Assembly: GCA_029216955.1 (NCBI GenBank)
Contig: JANAVB010012195.1
Location: forward strand, 2,701,809 to 2,765,808
DNA length: 64,000 nt
Direction: 5' to 3'
Source: Iris pallida
Lineage: Eukaryota > Streptophyta > Magnoliopsida > Asparagales > Iridaceae
The stretch's first letter is position 1, and each line of letters starts with the position of its first letter. The position numbers and the translations under genes are program-made. Below the pieces are notes generated by a model that did no database searches, was not told the origin of the DNA, and saw nothing but the letters and a program-made list of their open reading frames with translations. Shown here piece by piece: positions 1 through 11,885 of the stretch.

Positions 1-1528
1 AGTCCCTCAGGTGTGGCCGGGATAACGGTATCGCCTATAACTGGGAAAAATTTCTCTATATGAACTACTTGATCAATCTAGTCATTAACCTAGTCAGATT
101 CATTGTGAATTCCTGACCGTGGTAACCATAAATCTATGTACTAGACATGATGCAAGACGAGACAGGTAGTTTGTACAGGCACAATCAAGAAAGTCAACCA
201 CGGTATCAGGACAAGAGTTACTTAGCAAGTCAGGGTAGCTGTCGCAACAGCCTTTCACGATTATACATGTCATGTCAGGTTACTTGTCATGTCAAGAGTA
301 CTTGTCTGGAGTGCGCCTCGACGGACCACTTATCAAGAGTTATCAAAACGGGTTCATATTATCATGTTCAAGTCAAGTTCAAGTTACTATCTCAAGACTA
401 TCAAATGTCAAGTCGGGTCGTCGCAATTTAGGCCAAGTATAGAAAAATAAATATACAAAGATGATCGAGAACATCCATGTATGATCGAAACTATAAGTCA
501 CATATGAACTCTGATTAAAGTGAGACAGGAAGATTCTTGAAGCCAAGACAAAGATCTACAACTTTCATGTTTTGAGTTTCTCAAGATTCTAGCTACAAAA
601 TAGCTTAAACGGGCAAAAACAATCATATAGAGTAATTTGCGCACGGGCAAAAGGCGCATGGCACAAGGTGCAAGACGTGCGAGGTGCAAGATGCACGAGG
701 TGTAAGGTGCACGAGGTGGGCGAGGTGCAAGGTGCGCGAGTTGCAAGGTGCGCGGACCAAACGGTGCACGAGGTGCAAGGTGCACGAACCAAAAGGTGAG
801 CGAGGTGCAAGGTGTGCAGACCAAAAGGTGCGTGAGGTGCAAGATGCGCGGACCAAAAGGTGCGCGAGGTGCCAGGTGTGCGGACCAAAAGGTACGCGAG
901 GTGCGCACGAGGTGCGTGAGGTATCGTCCATACCAGCAAGCTTTTGGCCATGGAGTTTTAGAAACTTCCAATGTCCATAACTTGGGCTAAAAGACTCAAA
1001 ATTGGGCAAAATAAAGGTCTAAACTGAATGAAATTGAATTCTATACAACATGGAACCATTAGTTTTCGAAAATAACAAAGTTTAAGAGATCAAAATCAAA
1101 AAAAAATCGAAGAAACTATAAACTTAGATCTACAAAAATGTAACCATCAAAACCAAAATCTCCAAGTTCTAAAGAGGCTTAGAATCAAGCAATGAAGATA
1201 ATGGAACCATAAAATTTGAGATCCATCATGAAGCAAGTTGCACTTGCCTAGGACTTGGAAGGTGGGAGGAGTAAATGAAGAAGATGAAGAAGTAATGAGA
1301 AATAATGGAGGAGAGAGAGAGGAGTTGGTTTTTATACAAATCCTTCTCATCTCAAACCAAAACAAAAAAAGTCAAGCCAAGCCAAGTTGAACCAAACTGA
1401 ATTAAACTAAGGCAATATTAAACCAAGACCAGGCTAAGCAAGACAAGTCAAAATACGAGTCACCTGACAAAAGTCAGAATTTCGTATATGTATATTAAAA
1501 ATACGTATAACAGAAAACGGGAGTGACA
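1..1528 (-). repeat. 3' LTR of the gypsy element (partial)
   Basis: This segment matches 17921-19589 in the same orientation, starting from the shared AGTCCCTCAGGTGTGGCCGG at position 1 and at 17921. It ends at GAGTGACA (1521-1528). A TATA-like TATAAAAA lies on the minus strand near 1328-1336 with pyrimidine-rich sequence after it, so the LTR promoter probably started there. The many short open frames in 498-1009 come from an internal 32-bp minisatellite and are not genes. Confidence 0.88.
650..925. repeat. 32-bp minisatellite inside the gypsy LTR
   Basis: Tandem units of about 32 bp, consensus close to GGTGCGCGAGGTGCAAGGTG followed by CGCGGACCAAAA. The units are diverged by single substitutions. 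The same array occurs in the other LTR at 18575-18985, where it has more units, so unit number changed after or during insertion. Confidence 0.85.
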
Positions 1529-1694
1529 ACTCTACCCACCTTAAAATAATTCCGTCCTCAGAATTTATTGAAGAGGCTAGAGATGTCAGGACAAGCTACA
1601 CTAACCACATACAATCTACGACTAGCAGTTAATCAAGCAATCATTCATGCAAACAAGGAGTTAAAAGCATAAGGCATAAGTAAGACATTATACC

Positions 1695-2920
1695 TCATGA
1701 GTCAAACAGGTGTGGATATTGCGATCGGATATCATCCTCACGTTCCCAAGTTGACTCACCGAAAGAGTGATGACCCCAAGCAATACGGACTAAACTAATA
1801 GTCTTGTTCTTGAGTATCTTCTCCCTTCGATCCAATATAGATACGGGCCTTTCCTCATACGAAAGGTTGGTACCAACAACCAATTCCGAATGATCAAGGA
1901 ATCGGCTCGGATCCGAAATGTACCATCGTAATTGGGATACATAAAATATGTCATGTACCACACGTAACGACGACGGAAGAGCGAGACGATAGGACACATC
2001 ACCTACTCGTTCGAGAATATCAAATGGTCCTATATACCTAGGACTAAGCTTTTCCCGTACGCTGAATTGAATGACGCTACGGGTAGGTGAGATCCTAAGA
2101 AATACGTGGTCGCCGATAGAAAACTCAAGAGGACGCCGATGAGAATCTGCCCAATGGCGCTGACGATCTTGTGCAACTCGAAGATGATCTCTAACTTGTC
2201 TGACCACCTCAATAGTCTGCGTAACCATTTCTGGATCAAGCATCTGCCTCTCGCCTACATCATCCCAGGCTAAAGGTGATCTGCACTTTCTGCCATATAA
2301 TGCCTCAAACGGTGCCATCTAGATACTTGCCTAAAAATTGTTATTGTAGGAGAACTCTACGATATGCGGGTGATCTTCCAACGAACCACCAAAGTCTAGT
2401 GTACATGATCGCAACATATCTTCAAGAGTTTGAATCGTGCGCTCTGACTGACCATCTGTCTGCGGATGATAAGCCGAACTAAACTTGAGACGAGTTCCCA
2501 AACTCTCCTAAAGACTCCGCCAAAAGTACGACATAAATCTTGAATCTCTGTCTGATACGATACTGACTGGCACTCCATGCAATCTGACTATCTGTCTAAG
2601 ATACATCTCTGCTAGCTGATCTGTTGACTGACCAATCCTGAAAGGGAAAAATGAGCTACCTTGGTGAGTCGGTCAACTATAAACCATATAGCATCTCTTT
2701 CAGCTGGGGTTTAGGTAACCCAGTTACAAAATCCATGGTAATATGCTCTCACTTCCATTCTGGGATTTGTAAAGGTTTAAGAAGTCCAGCTGATCTCTGA
2801 TGTTCAGCTTTAACTTGTTGGCAAACTAAACAACGAGAGACAAACCGAGCTATCTCCCTCTTCATGCCATTCCACCAGAAATGTTGACGGATATCACGAT
2901 ACATTTTGTACCACCGGAAT
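1695..2920 (-). pseudogene. Integrase and chromodomain-like tail of the gypsy element
   Basis: The frame 2318-1695 (207 residues) carries the conserved start of the integrase C-terminal part (MAPFEALYGRKCRSPL) and the GPF/Y-type module (SPRYIGPFDI). It ends in a stretch with chromodomain character (ERPVSILDRREKILKNK, then ESTWEREDDIRSQYP). Upstream, 2570-2319 contains the integrase core motif HPQTDGQSERT in a shifted frame, so the core is broken by frameshifts. In an intact element integrase would insert the cDNA, and the chromodomain would target chromatin. The chromodomain places the element among chromoviruses; a finer clade needs an RT tree. Confidence 0.85.
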
Positions 2921-2923
2921 GAA

Positions 2924-3540
2924 TTAAATACTATGAATTGTGAGCCTCTGCCATGATCTCCTGCCTGATGTCACCACTGGGTACACAAAGACGTCTTCCA
3001 TTTCAGAGTGTGCCATCTTCGTGAATACATAAATCTGCTCTCCGTTTTGCTTCATATTCTGCCTAAACCGCTGAAGCTTAGAATCCATCGATTGAGCTGT
3101 CTTGATCTTCTCAACTATATTGGACTGAACTTGCATACTGGCCATCAATGCCACATTGGTAGAAAGAATTATCTTTATTCCCATCTTCTGAAGATCTGCT
3201 AATAACTCGGATTGTGCTGTTAGAAAATAAGCTCCTGCTCTTCTACTCAACGCATCTGCAACTACGTTGGCCTTTCCAGAATGATACTGCAGGTTGATGT
3301 CATAATCCACCAATAGCTCTAGCCACCTTCTCTGACGCATGTTAAGATCCTTCTGGGTAAACACATACTTAAGACTCTTGTGGTCGGTGAAAATTTCTAC
3401 CCGATCTCCATACAAGTAATGCCTCCAAAGCTTAAGTGCAAAAACCACCACTGCTAACTCCAAGTCATGGGTTGGGTAATTCATCTCATGATCACGAAGC
3501 TGACGTGATGCATAAGCTACTACCTTGCCATGCTGTATTA
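2924..3540 (-). pseudogene. RNase H domain and linker of the gypsy element
   Basis: The 186-residue frame 3484-2924 has the Ty3-type RNase H hallmarks [20 protein letters not shown], then [10 protein letters not shown] and the end motif [14 protein letters not shown]. The domain degrades the RNA strand of the RNA/DNA hybrid during reverse transcription. The frame lacks the upstream part and runs into stops, so this is one broken segment of the former pol polyprotein. Confidence 0.88.
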
Positions 3541-4550
3541 AGATTCATCCCAATCCTCTGCCTGAAGCATCACAATAAACTAAAAATCCTTCAGTTCTAT
3601 CTGGAAGCGTGAGAACGGGTGTCGTCATCAATCCTTGCTTCAACTTCTCGAATGAACTGTGACACTCTATTGTCCAAGCAAATTGTACATCCTTGCGGGG
3701 CAACTGCGTCAATGGTGCTGAAATTCGAGCAAATTCTCACACAAATCGTCGATAATAGCCGGCCAATCCTAAAAAACTGCGAACTTCTGCTACGGTACTA
3801 GGTACTGGCCATGTCTCTATAGTACTATCTTCTGGGGGTCCACTTCCACTCCACCTCTGGTGATGATGTGACCTAAGTACAAAATGCGATCAAGCAAAAA
3901 TTCTTACTTACTGAACTTCGCGTACAATTGGTGCTCTTTGAGACTCTGAAGGACTATTCGGAGATGTTGCACATGCTCTGCTTCATTCTTGCTATAGACT
4001 AAGATGTCGTCTATAAACACTTTCATGAACTGATCCAAATAGTGCATGAAGATACGGTTCATGAGATCCATGAATATTGCTGGCACATTGGTCGCTCCAA
4101 ATGGCATAACGAGAAACTCCCAATGTCCATATCTAGATTTGAATGCTTTCTTTGGGATGTCTTGCTCTCTGACTCTGATCTGATGGTACTCCGACCGCAA
4201 GTTAATCTTCGAGAATACTGTTGCCCCTCTGAGTTGATCGAATAAATCATCTATCCTTGGTAGGGGATATTTGTTCTTAATTGTTGCAAAATTCAAGGTA
4301 CGATAATCAACACACAATCTTGACGTGTCATCCTTCTTCTTCACAAGAAGCATCGGGGCTCCCCAAGGTGATCCACTAGCAGAATGAATTCCTTGGTTCT
4401 GATTTCTTCAATCATCTTATACATGATCTCCAACTCTGATGGTGCCATTCTATAGACTCTCTCTGATATTGGTGTCGTCCCTGGAATCAAATCAATGGTG
4501 AACTCTATCTCTCTCTGGCGGCATGCCTGGGAGCTCTTCGGAAAATACAT
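3541..4550 (-). pseudogene. Reverse transcriptase domain of the gypsy element
   Basis: Two frames, 4353-3904 and 4550-4341, together give the reverse transcriptase fingers and palm. Seen are [20 protein letters not shown], the PFGATNVP block and the catalytic FIDDILVYS motif with both aspartates, near 3991-4026. The frame changes near 4345 and again beyond 3904. The thumb and connection (about 3541-3900) can be followed only in pieces. The catalytic residues survive but the protein cannot be made in one piece. Confidence 0.9.
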
Positions 4551-5037
4551 CAGAAAATTCTTCTACTACTCTGGAAAACTGAACTGCTGCTGCTACCGCC
4601 ATCCGCAAGATTGGTGGAGAAGGTTCTACTTCACCTTTGGAAAATGAAAACTCTTCTTCGTCGGGAATACCAAAAATAATCCTGCCAACATGGCAGTCTA
4701 TTTTTGCGTATTGATCCTTCAACCAATCCATTCCTAGGACCACATCATAGTCGGTCATCGAAAATTTTATCAATCTAGCGGAAAACTCTCTACCGCTAAC
4801 TACGATTCGACACGAGAAAAAGACTATATCTAGTCCCACAAGACCGTTACCATTAAGTATATTGAGCCTTACTGATAATAACTCGGGCTCCAGTCCTATC
4901 CGTGTAGCGAATCGTGCAGACATAAATGAATACGGTGCGCCCGAATCAAATAATATTGGAACTGGAAAAGAGTTGACGAGAATGGTACCTGCCACCACCT
5001 CACCTGATGCCAATTCTTCTGCCACGGTCAGAGCCAT
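4492..5037 (-). pseudogene. Retropepsin-like protease domain of the gypsy element
   Basis: A 181-residue frame contains the aspartic protease active-site segment ILFDSGAPYSFMS and downstream the usual VVLGMDWL motif (frame 5037-4492). It ends in the linker that leads to reverse transcriptase (FSDVFSEELPGMPP). In the active site the usual Asp-Ser/Thr-Gly is DSG, so the catalytic triplet is kept. The enzyme would cut the Gag-Pol precursor. The reading frame shifts at its end before the RT domain. Confidence 0.88.
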
Positions 5038-5121
5038 AGCTTGACCCTGTCCTTTTGGTGCTGGTCCCCTCTGCAGGTGACCTCTCTGCCTGTTCTGAAT
5101 CTGAGCTTGGGCCTAAGCATA

Positions 5122-5550
5122 TTATTGAGCCTCAGGCGGTAACGGCCTCGGAGGCAGGTACTGGTGCTGGTGCCCTAACCGATGGACTGGTTTGGGTTGA
5201 TGAAGATGAACTGGCTCTATACGAACATGAACCAATTTATGATCCAGTGCCCTACAAGCAAAGCACAATCCCTGTGCCCTGCGACACTCCAAAACCACGT
5301 GCTGAGGCTTTCCACAATGAGTGCAGCACATTGCGGAAGACTGCTTATGCCTATGTTGCTGAGGGTACGTCGGTGTCGAGTGCTGAACCGACGAAACTGT
5401 GGTCGCCCTCCTAGGAGCTCCAATAGTCAAAGCCCTAGCTGTCGGGGTTGGTACTGATGACTGGAATAACTGTCCATGAGACCTCTTCCGCCCTCCAGTT
5501 CGATCTACTATCCTCTGGGAGGTATATTCATGTCTCCTAGCTGCTCTCAA
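5122..5550 (-). pseudogene. Zinc-knuckle region of the gypsy gag
   Basis: The frame holds a cysteine-rich stretch (CCTHCGKPQHVV, then LCFACRALDH) where a CCHC nucleocapsid knuckle is expected, between gag and protease. The second knuckle looks damaged: the usual glycine-histidine spacing is altered. Basic and serine/threonine-rich residues precede it, as in gypsy nucleocapsids. Confidence 0.7.
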
Positions 5551-5636
5551 AATAGCATCAAAGGTCTGGTGCTCAAACTGCTCTACTACTAGAATGATCT
5601 CTAGTTGGAGTCCCTGCTGGAATCGATGCGCTCGGT

Positions 5637-6152
5637 CTAATTTGGTCCTACCAAGGTGGGAGCAAATCGACTAAGCCTAGAAAACTCGGCCACATATCCA
5701 TCGACCGTCCTTTCCATCTGCTTGAGATTGCTGAATCTGGTCTGCAGATCATACCGAGCTACTGCATCAAAGTACTTCGTCTGGAACTTGTCGCTGAATA
5801 TCGCCCAAAAGACAGGCGTCACCAATCCAACTGCTAGCATCGCCCACCAGCTGCGGGCGCACAACGGCCACATTCTCTTCCTCTGGAGTCCTAGTTGCCT
5901 CCAGAATAACCTATATATCATGTAGCCAAGCATCAGCGGCAATAGCATCTTCACTGCTATCAAAGAAGAGAGGGTTCAGACGCTTGAAGCTGTTAGCCGC
6001 ATTGTTCCCTTGATAACCAACTCTGCCCATGACATCTCGTACTGTCTGCTGCAGGACATCGCCCCGACGATCTTGCGATGCAAGCAAGTCCCGGATGAGT
6101 CCCATCAGGGTTCTATTGTCAGGCTCTGCAGTCTGGGCTGGCTGAACTAGCG
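5637..6152 (-). pseudogene. Gag capsid region of the gypsy element, interrupted
   Basis: Two overlapping frames (6105-5911 and 5963-5637) give the retrotransposon gag capsid. One has FKRLNPLFFDSSEDAIAADA, the other the later helices ending in the segment RTVDGYVAEFSRLSRFAPTL. The N-terminal part of gag is displaced to 16892-16603 by the 10.4-kb element inserted at 6158. The reading frames on the two sides of the insertion are contiguous across the ACTCT target duplication. Confidence 0.85.
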
Positions 6153-6157
6153 ACTCT

Positions 6158-9100
6158 TGTCACGATCTGCACCCACTGTGAGGGTACGAGTACGTAACAG
6201 CGCCCAGCCTAGGCCGCAGTGTCGGCGGTAGAACGCTGTTCTAAGCCTCTAACAAACTATCAACTCATGCAGTATATAATATACTCATCATGATCAACTC
6301 CGAACGGAGGACAAGTATAAGATATTGTAACTCAATCACAGTCTAAGCACGATAAGATAACACAGAAGAATAACTAAGAAATAGAAGGACAACTACTATA
6401 ATAATAACAAAATCTCAACAATCTCAAATACTACACAAGTCTCAAATCAAATACAACAAGTTCTACATTAAAACAGATGTAAGTCTACTAAACTAAATCC
6501 CGATCACTCCTGAGTGTCGGAGCCAAAGGTAGCCGTCCCGTCTCCGGGTCCATAATATGTAGAGCATGTATCCTCAGTACAAGTATCTGTAATATTTTTA
6601 ACAGGTCCAGTCAGGACAGGAACGAGCACATCTCATCTAGAAAACCCAAGTAAATGGTAGAGAACTCTAAAGCAGTTATAGACAGTTTTATTGATGAACA
6701 TGGTAGTTTATATTCAGGTGATGATGTAGAGAAACAGTTAAGATATAAGGAAAGTAAGGTAAGTAAAACAAGAGAAGAATCATGGCAATGAAGACTGTAA
6801 AATAAAATTCTAGCTGAACTAGAGTATATGATAAGTCCAGACAGTAAATGTAAACAAGTGTAAAACCAAGTAAGTCCAGACAACATGAATCTGATACCAG
6901 GTGATTCCAGTACAAGACGAGTCCAGTATAAGATGATTCAAGTCAGTGATCAAAGATTCCAGGGTAAGTCCAGACTATACTCTAACAGTGTATTTTAAAA
7001 TACAGAGATCGACATGTAAACGGCTGTAGGTATTAGGCACATCTCTCACTGATCAGGCGAGAGATGGCTATGCTTCCAGTAGATTCCAGTAGGGAAATTC
7101 CAGATTTGGGGTATGTCTATATGTCTTACTCAATATTTTCCCGTCCCGTAATACAAGTGAATCCAGTACAAGATACGAGAATCGAGATGAGTCCAGCCAA
7201 ACATGATGATACCAGCAATGATTCCAGAACGATTCCAGTAATAGATGCCAGACATGATGATACCAACAATGATTCCAGTAATAGAGGCCAGACAACGTGG
7301 TATGTGTGTCGCATACATGAATCCAGAAATATCCATACGTGTTATAAGAATCACATAAAACTAACTAGAACAAAAGTACAGTAATTGACAAATAAATGAA
7401 AGAACTATCAGAGAATGTACTCGCCTGATACTCTGAAAGAGTAGTATAATATCAGATGTCTGCACCGGAGTCACAATGTCCTACACAGAGTAATATGGGT
7501 TATGACATGTTCAATACAAGGAAAATAAAAGCTACAATACAAACTACATGATTTCTAGGTCAAACTAGGTCAAAGTCAACTCTAAGTCAAACCTGGTCAA
7601 CTATCTAGGTCAAACTAGATCCAAGTCAAACTTGGTCAACTCTGGGTCAACCCAAGTCAACATCTAGTCAAACTAGGTCAATCCTAGTCCAACAAGTCTC
7701 ACTAGGCCTAACCAAGTCCAGACTAACAACCAAGCACCATCACAGAGTTACAAATCAACACACATTATATATATATATATCATATATATACATAGACATG
7801 GGTTAAAATCCCATAGATACATTATGTATACATGTCAATATTTTATATTACCAACTTGTATTCCTACATTACATGTATACATTCACATCATGCATACTTG
7901 CATTACCTACATGCATACATATTTACAATGCATATAATTAGATATAATGCATATATATTGCATAATGTATCCTACATGCATATTGCATATACTATCCACA
8001 CATTGCATAACGTATACTAGATTATATACGTACATCATGCATACATTCAATCTTGCATTTTAAATTAACATAAATATATCATATAGACGGAAGGAGTGGG
8101 CTAGATTGTATGTATAAGTGTGTGTGTGGTCTGAATTCAGCAAAGAGGGTCAAGTGAAATGGATGGGTGTATCTCAGGTCTTGATTTCAGTTCAAAACAA
8201 TGCAATGTGTCTCATGCTTGTGTGTGAAGATGTGTGTGTGTCTTGGTGAGGAAGTGAATGTCCATACCATTCTCAGTTTAAGAATCAATGTGTGTGTGTA
8301 TGAGCATGTGATTCAATGTGTGCCAAAGTGACTATTCATGAGTGTTATTTCACGGAAATTAGGTTCACAAGACTGTGTGTGATACATGGATGTGAATCAG
8401 TGCAACGTGCGTGTAACCTGGAATTAGTAAACAACAATGGATAGGTTATTTGGAAATCAGTAAGGGAATGTGTGTGATATGAGTATGAGTGAACATTGGT
8501 ATCAATTATCAGGAAGCAGAAAAAATAGTGCAGCATCTCAGTTTTGGTATTGTGAAATGTGGACTAAAATCACTCTAAACCAACATAACAATCTAACACA
8601 TACTAACTAAATGGCCTATGGCCAAGTGAGATGAGTCAAAGGCCAACTCTGATACACTCTCCATTCTCTTGATACCCTAATATCCTAACCATGTATACTA
8701 ACTAACAATCCGTACACTAAACTGAACCCATGGCCAAGGCCATCTGTACATAGTCAATACTGAATACTCACCTCTTGATACACAACCACTTGTCTGATAC
8801 ATAACCTATAATCTAACTTATTTAAACATGACCCCAACCCACTAACCTCTGCTATAGAGCAGACAAACTCTAATTCATCCCCTCACAGCTATTCGAACAC
8901 AACAAGTGAAATCCAAATCAGCACAGGAACTGGAAGGGGGGTCGAGTGTGTGTGACATGGCTTAGTGCACTAGGTTCATAGATTTCAGGTTGAAATCGTG
9001 TGTGTCAATACAACCTAGGCTATAGGTAACCCTGTGTACCTGTGTGTGTGTGTGTGTGTGGGTGTCAATGTAGGTAGTACTGAAGAATGTGTGTGCAAAC

Positions 9101-10873
9101 ACAACCCATGTAACCTCATCTCAGAGGACCACAACCCAGAAAATGCAAGAAAACTCAGTAAAGTTCGGCCTTTAGTATTTCAGTTATTATTTTAGGATTT
9201 CAGGAAATTGGAAAAAATACGAACACCAAAACCAAACAATTTGCCATAAAACGAACCCTAAACCATAGCAATTAGGATTAACTAGCCAACAGTATATTAA
9301 ACATCAGTTAACAACAGGAGTTTAGCATTTAAAAATGAATTAAACATCATTAGTGAACTCTGAAAATTACACTAAACTGAACCTTATCAGAACATATTCA
9401 AAAAACCCAATTTCACATTCGAAAACAATAAAACTCCAAATCAATGGTTGACATAGGTGTGTGAACATGACAGGGTGTTATACAAGTCGATTTGTGTCCA
9501 CAAAAGTCGACACGACGTGTCCAGAACGCGAATCATACAGTGTTTCAAAAATCAGCACAGGCAGCCTCGTGCGTGCGTGTCGAGCCTTCGTGGGCTCGAC
9601 ACAGAGCTCGAGGTGGGTCGAGCTCGTGCATATGGGTTCGCCCATAGTAGGGCTAGGAATCCCATACCCTGACCTGGGTCGAGCTCGTGTCGAGTCCAAG
9701 TTAAAACCCCGTATCAGTGAACAGCTGTTGTTTAAAATTTCAGTACGAGTCAATTTTCTCTCAAACCACTCGATAAAATCGTCTCAAATTTTGTGTGTGT
9801 TGTGTCAGTCACTAGGCCCCCGTGTCCACCAAAAATCAGGACCTGAGTCACCGTGTCGTGTCATGTGTCAACCCCGAGCAGCAGGGCAGTGCACCGGGGC
9901 CTCGTACGTGCGTGTGTGTCTAAATTTGGACACGAAAACCAACCAAAAATATGCTCAGTCACATAATACATAATCTACATATGATTAGCTACCCAAATAT
10001 ATAATTTGTTTTGAAAACCAAGAACAAAAACTCCTAAGAGGCATTTCATCGAACACCTATGTACATACATTGATACGTGTCCGATACGGACACCAAACGG
10101 ACACGAAATCCACCCAAATTCTAGGGACATCTAGGGACACCTAGATCTAGCCTAATATGCAAAGAAATCGGAATAATAATGAAATTTAAGGGGTTTTACC
10201 TATAGGTGCAAATAGCAAAAAAAAGTCCCAAAATGAAGTGTTCCTCCTTGCTAGCTCGGATCCCCAAATTGCTCAAAATCTGGGATTACTCCCCACCAAC
10301 AGTAAATAAACAATAATTAGATCCTAATGCAAAAGACTAGAGTTAAAAAGGAGTTGAAATGAATTTATCAGGATTTTAGGGAAATGGGGAATTACCTTTC
10401 CTTTAAAAATCTAGGTCAAGCACAAAAGAGGCAAGAACAAATGGAAGAGGCATTAAATATGGGTAGGAAAGCCTAGGTTGGCTGTCATGGGTGGGTTTGT
10501 TGGGGTTTAGGCTTAAGTCATGGGCCTATGGCTCAATTACATAAGTCATGAATTGGAAAAATCACAAGTCATTGAGTTAAGTCATAAGTCATGAACCATT
10601 TCACTTAAACTTAATCTTCTTATTTCAAAACTAATTTCAAATGACTAAAATAGGTTAACTTAAGTTAGACTAGGGTCACCATAGCTAGGGTTAGCTTCTA
10701 GGCTAGTTTACAAGGTCTCAACTAGTCAAAGTCAAAATCACAAGCCATGACTTAATACAGTTTTAAATTAATTAAAAATCTCCAAAAATCATAATGTGAT
10801 ATAAATACAAATAAATAATAATTATAATTACAAAAGTTCAAAATTATCCTCATTTCAGAAACTGGGTGTTACA
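6158..10873 (-). repeat. 3' LTR of the LARD-like element (4716 bp)
   Basis: Terminal TG...CA in inverted form (TGTCACG at 6158 and TGTTACA ending at 10873). It contains a TA microsatellite near 7764-7790, a block of GTCAA-type short repeats at 7555-7720, TG-rich stretches (8100-8300, 9030-9060) and a GTGTCGAGC-rich segment at 9480-9700. No frame longer than 170 codons exists and none resembles a known protein. Confidence 0.93.
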
Positions 10874-11885
10874 AGTCTACCCCCCTTAGAAAAATTTTGT
10901 CCTCGAAATTAAGATGATCGCACCCCTACTATGTCAAACCCCCAATCAAATCAAGGTCGATAGATAACATGCAATATAATCCTACTGGTCGTGATATCAT
11001 GGTCTTGATCAGGGTCACTATACTATCTATCACAGCACAAAACATCCTGACAGGTACTAATGGAATCACACAACAAGATGGAAGGAAGAACAGGAAGACA
11101 GACCAGCTAACCCGTCACCCGTAGCGTCGGTCTACTCGACTGTCAGCGCAAAAGCCCTGCCCCTCTAGGGTGTATCCCTCTGATGGTGCGGGGCACGGTG
11201 CTGTGCTACAGGTGGCCTATCTTCCTCTATCTAATCCATGATACTCAAGTAACATCCACACTGATATTCCACTCAATTATACTAGGGCACCATCTATATG
11301 GTATCTATTCTGCAATCTGATAATCATACCCGTCTATCCAGAACCATGTTACCAGAATCCTCGTCACACCAGTAAGTATGGCTACGATAATCCATAGAGT
11401 CCGCAACTAATGTACATACCTCTAGAATCATGGTATTTAAAATTTTCGCATTGCCGCTAGCTTGGCTGCAAAAACTTTAAATTCTCACACTCGAGAAATT
11501 CATCCAAAATCAGACTCTATCTTATCGCAAAACCAGCTAATATGGCTGTAGAAGACTCTAGATTCCATGACTGAGGCAACCTAGCCCATAATGTTATCTT
11601 GGTAGAAAATCAAGTCAATAATGAATACCAAAAATCAAATTCAACGATGAACAAGGAAGATAGACAGAAACTGTCGGAATCGAATTTCGAGATGGTTTAT
11701 AATGAGATTCTCAAGGGTCATCCCAGGAATCTTCTCAAGTAGTCCTAACTGTGATTGAGTAACCTATCTGCTAAAGCCTATTCCTCAGTTCCTATCGCAG
11801 GCGCACGGCAGTACAACTAATCGTTGCACTGCCACGACATCGCACTAATGCGACTCTCGACCTGCATGGGCCACCACTAAAAACG
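10874..11885 (-). other. Internal region of the LARD-like element, non-coding
   Basis: Lies between the two 4.7-kb LTRs. The right end carries the sequence GACCTGCATGGGCCACCACT (11860-11879) immediately before the 5' LTR, which is where a primer-binding site should be. The left end is the polypurine tract. No open frame above about 60 codons and no gag or pol motif is visible, so the element could only have moved with proteins from another element. Confidence 0.85.

Noticed and set aside
498..1009. Overlapping frames rich in Cys/Arg/Gly or His/Leu/Thr over the LTR minisatellite (also 18444-19072)
   Set aside because: They are translations of the 32-bp repeat in several frames on both strands, change between the two LTRs, and have no separate support.
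9461..9973. Frames of up to 193 codons inside the LARD-family LTRs (also 15178-15654 and 21015-21596)
   Set aside because: Not conserved in length or sequence between the three LTR copies; differences include frameshifts.
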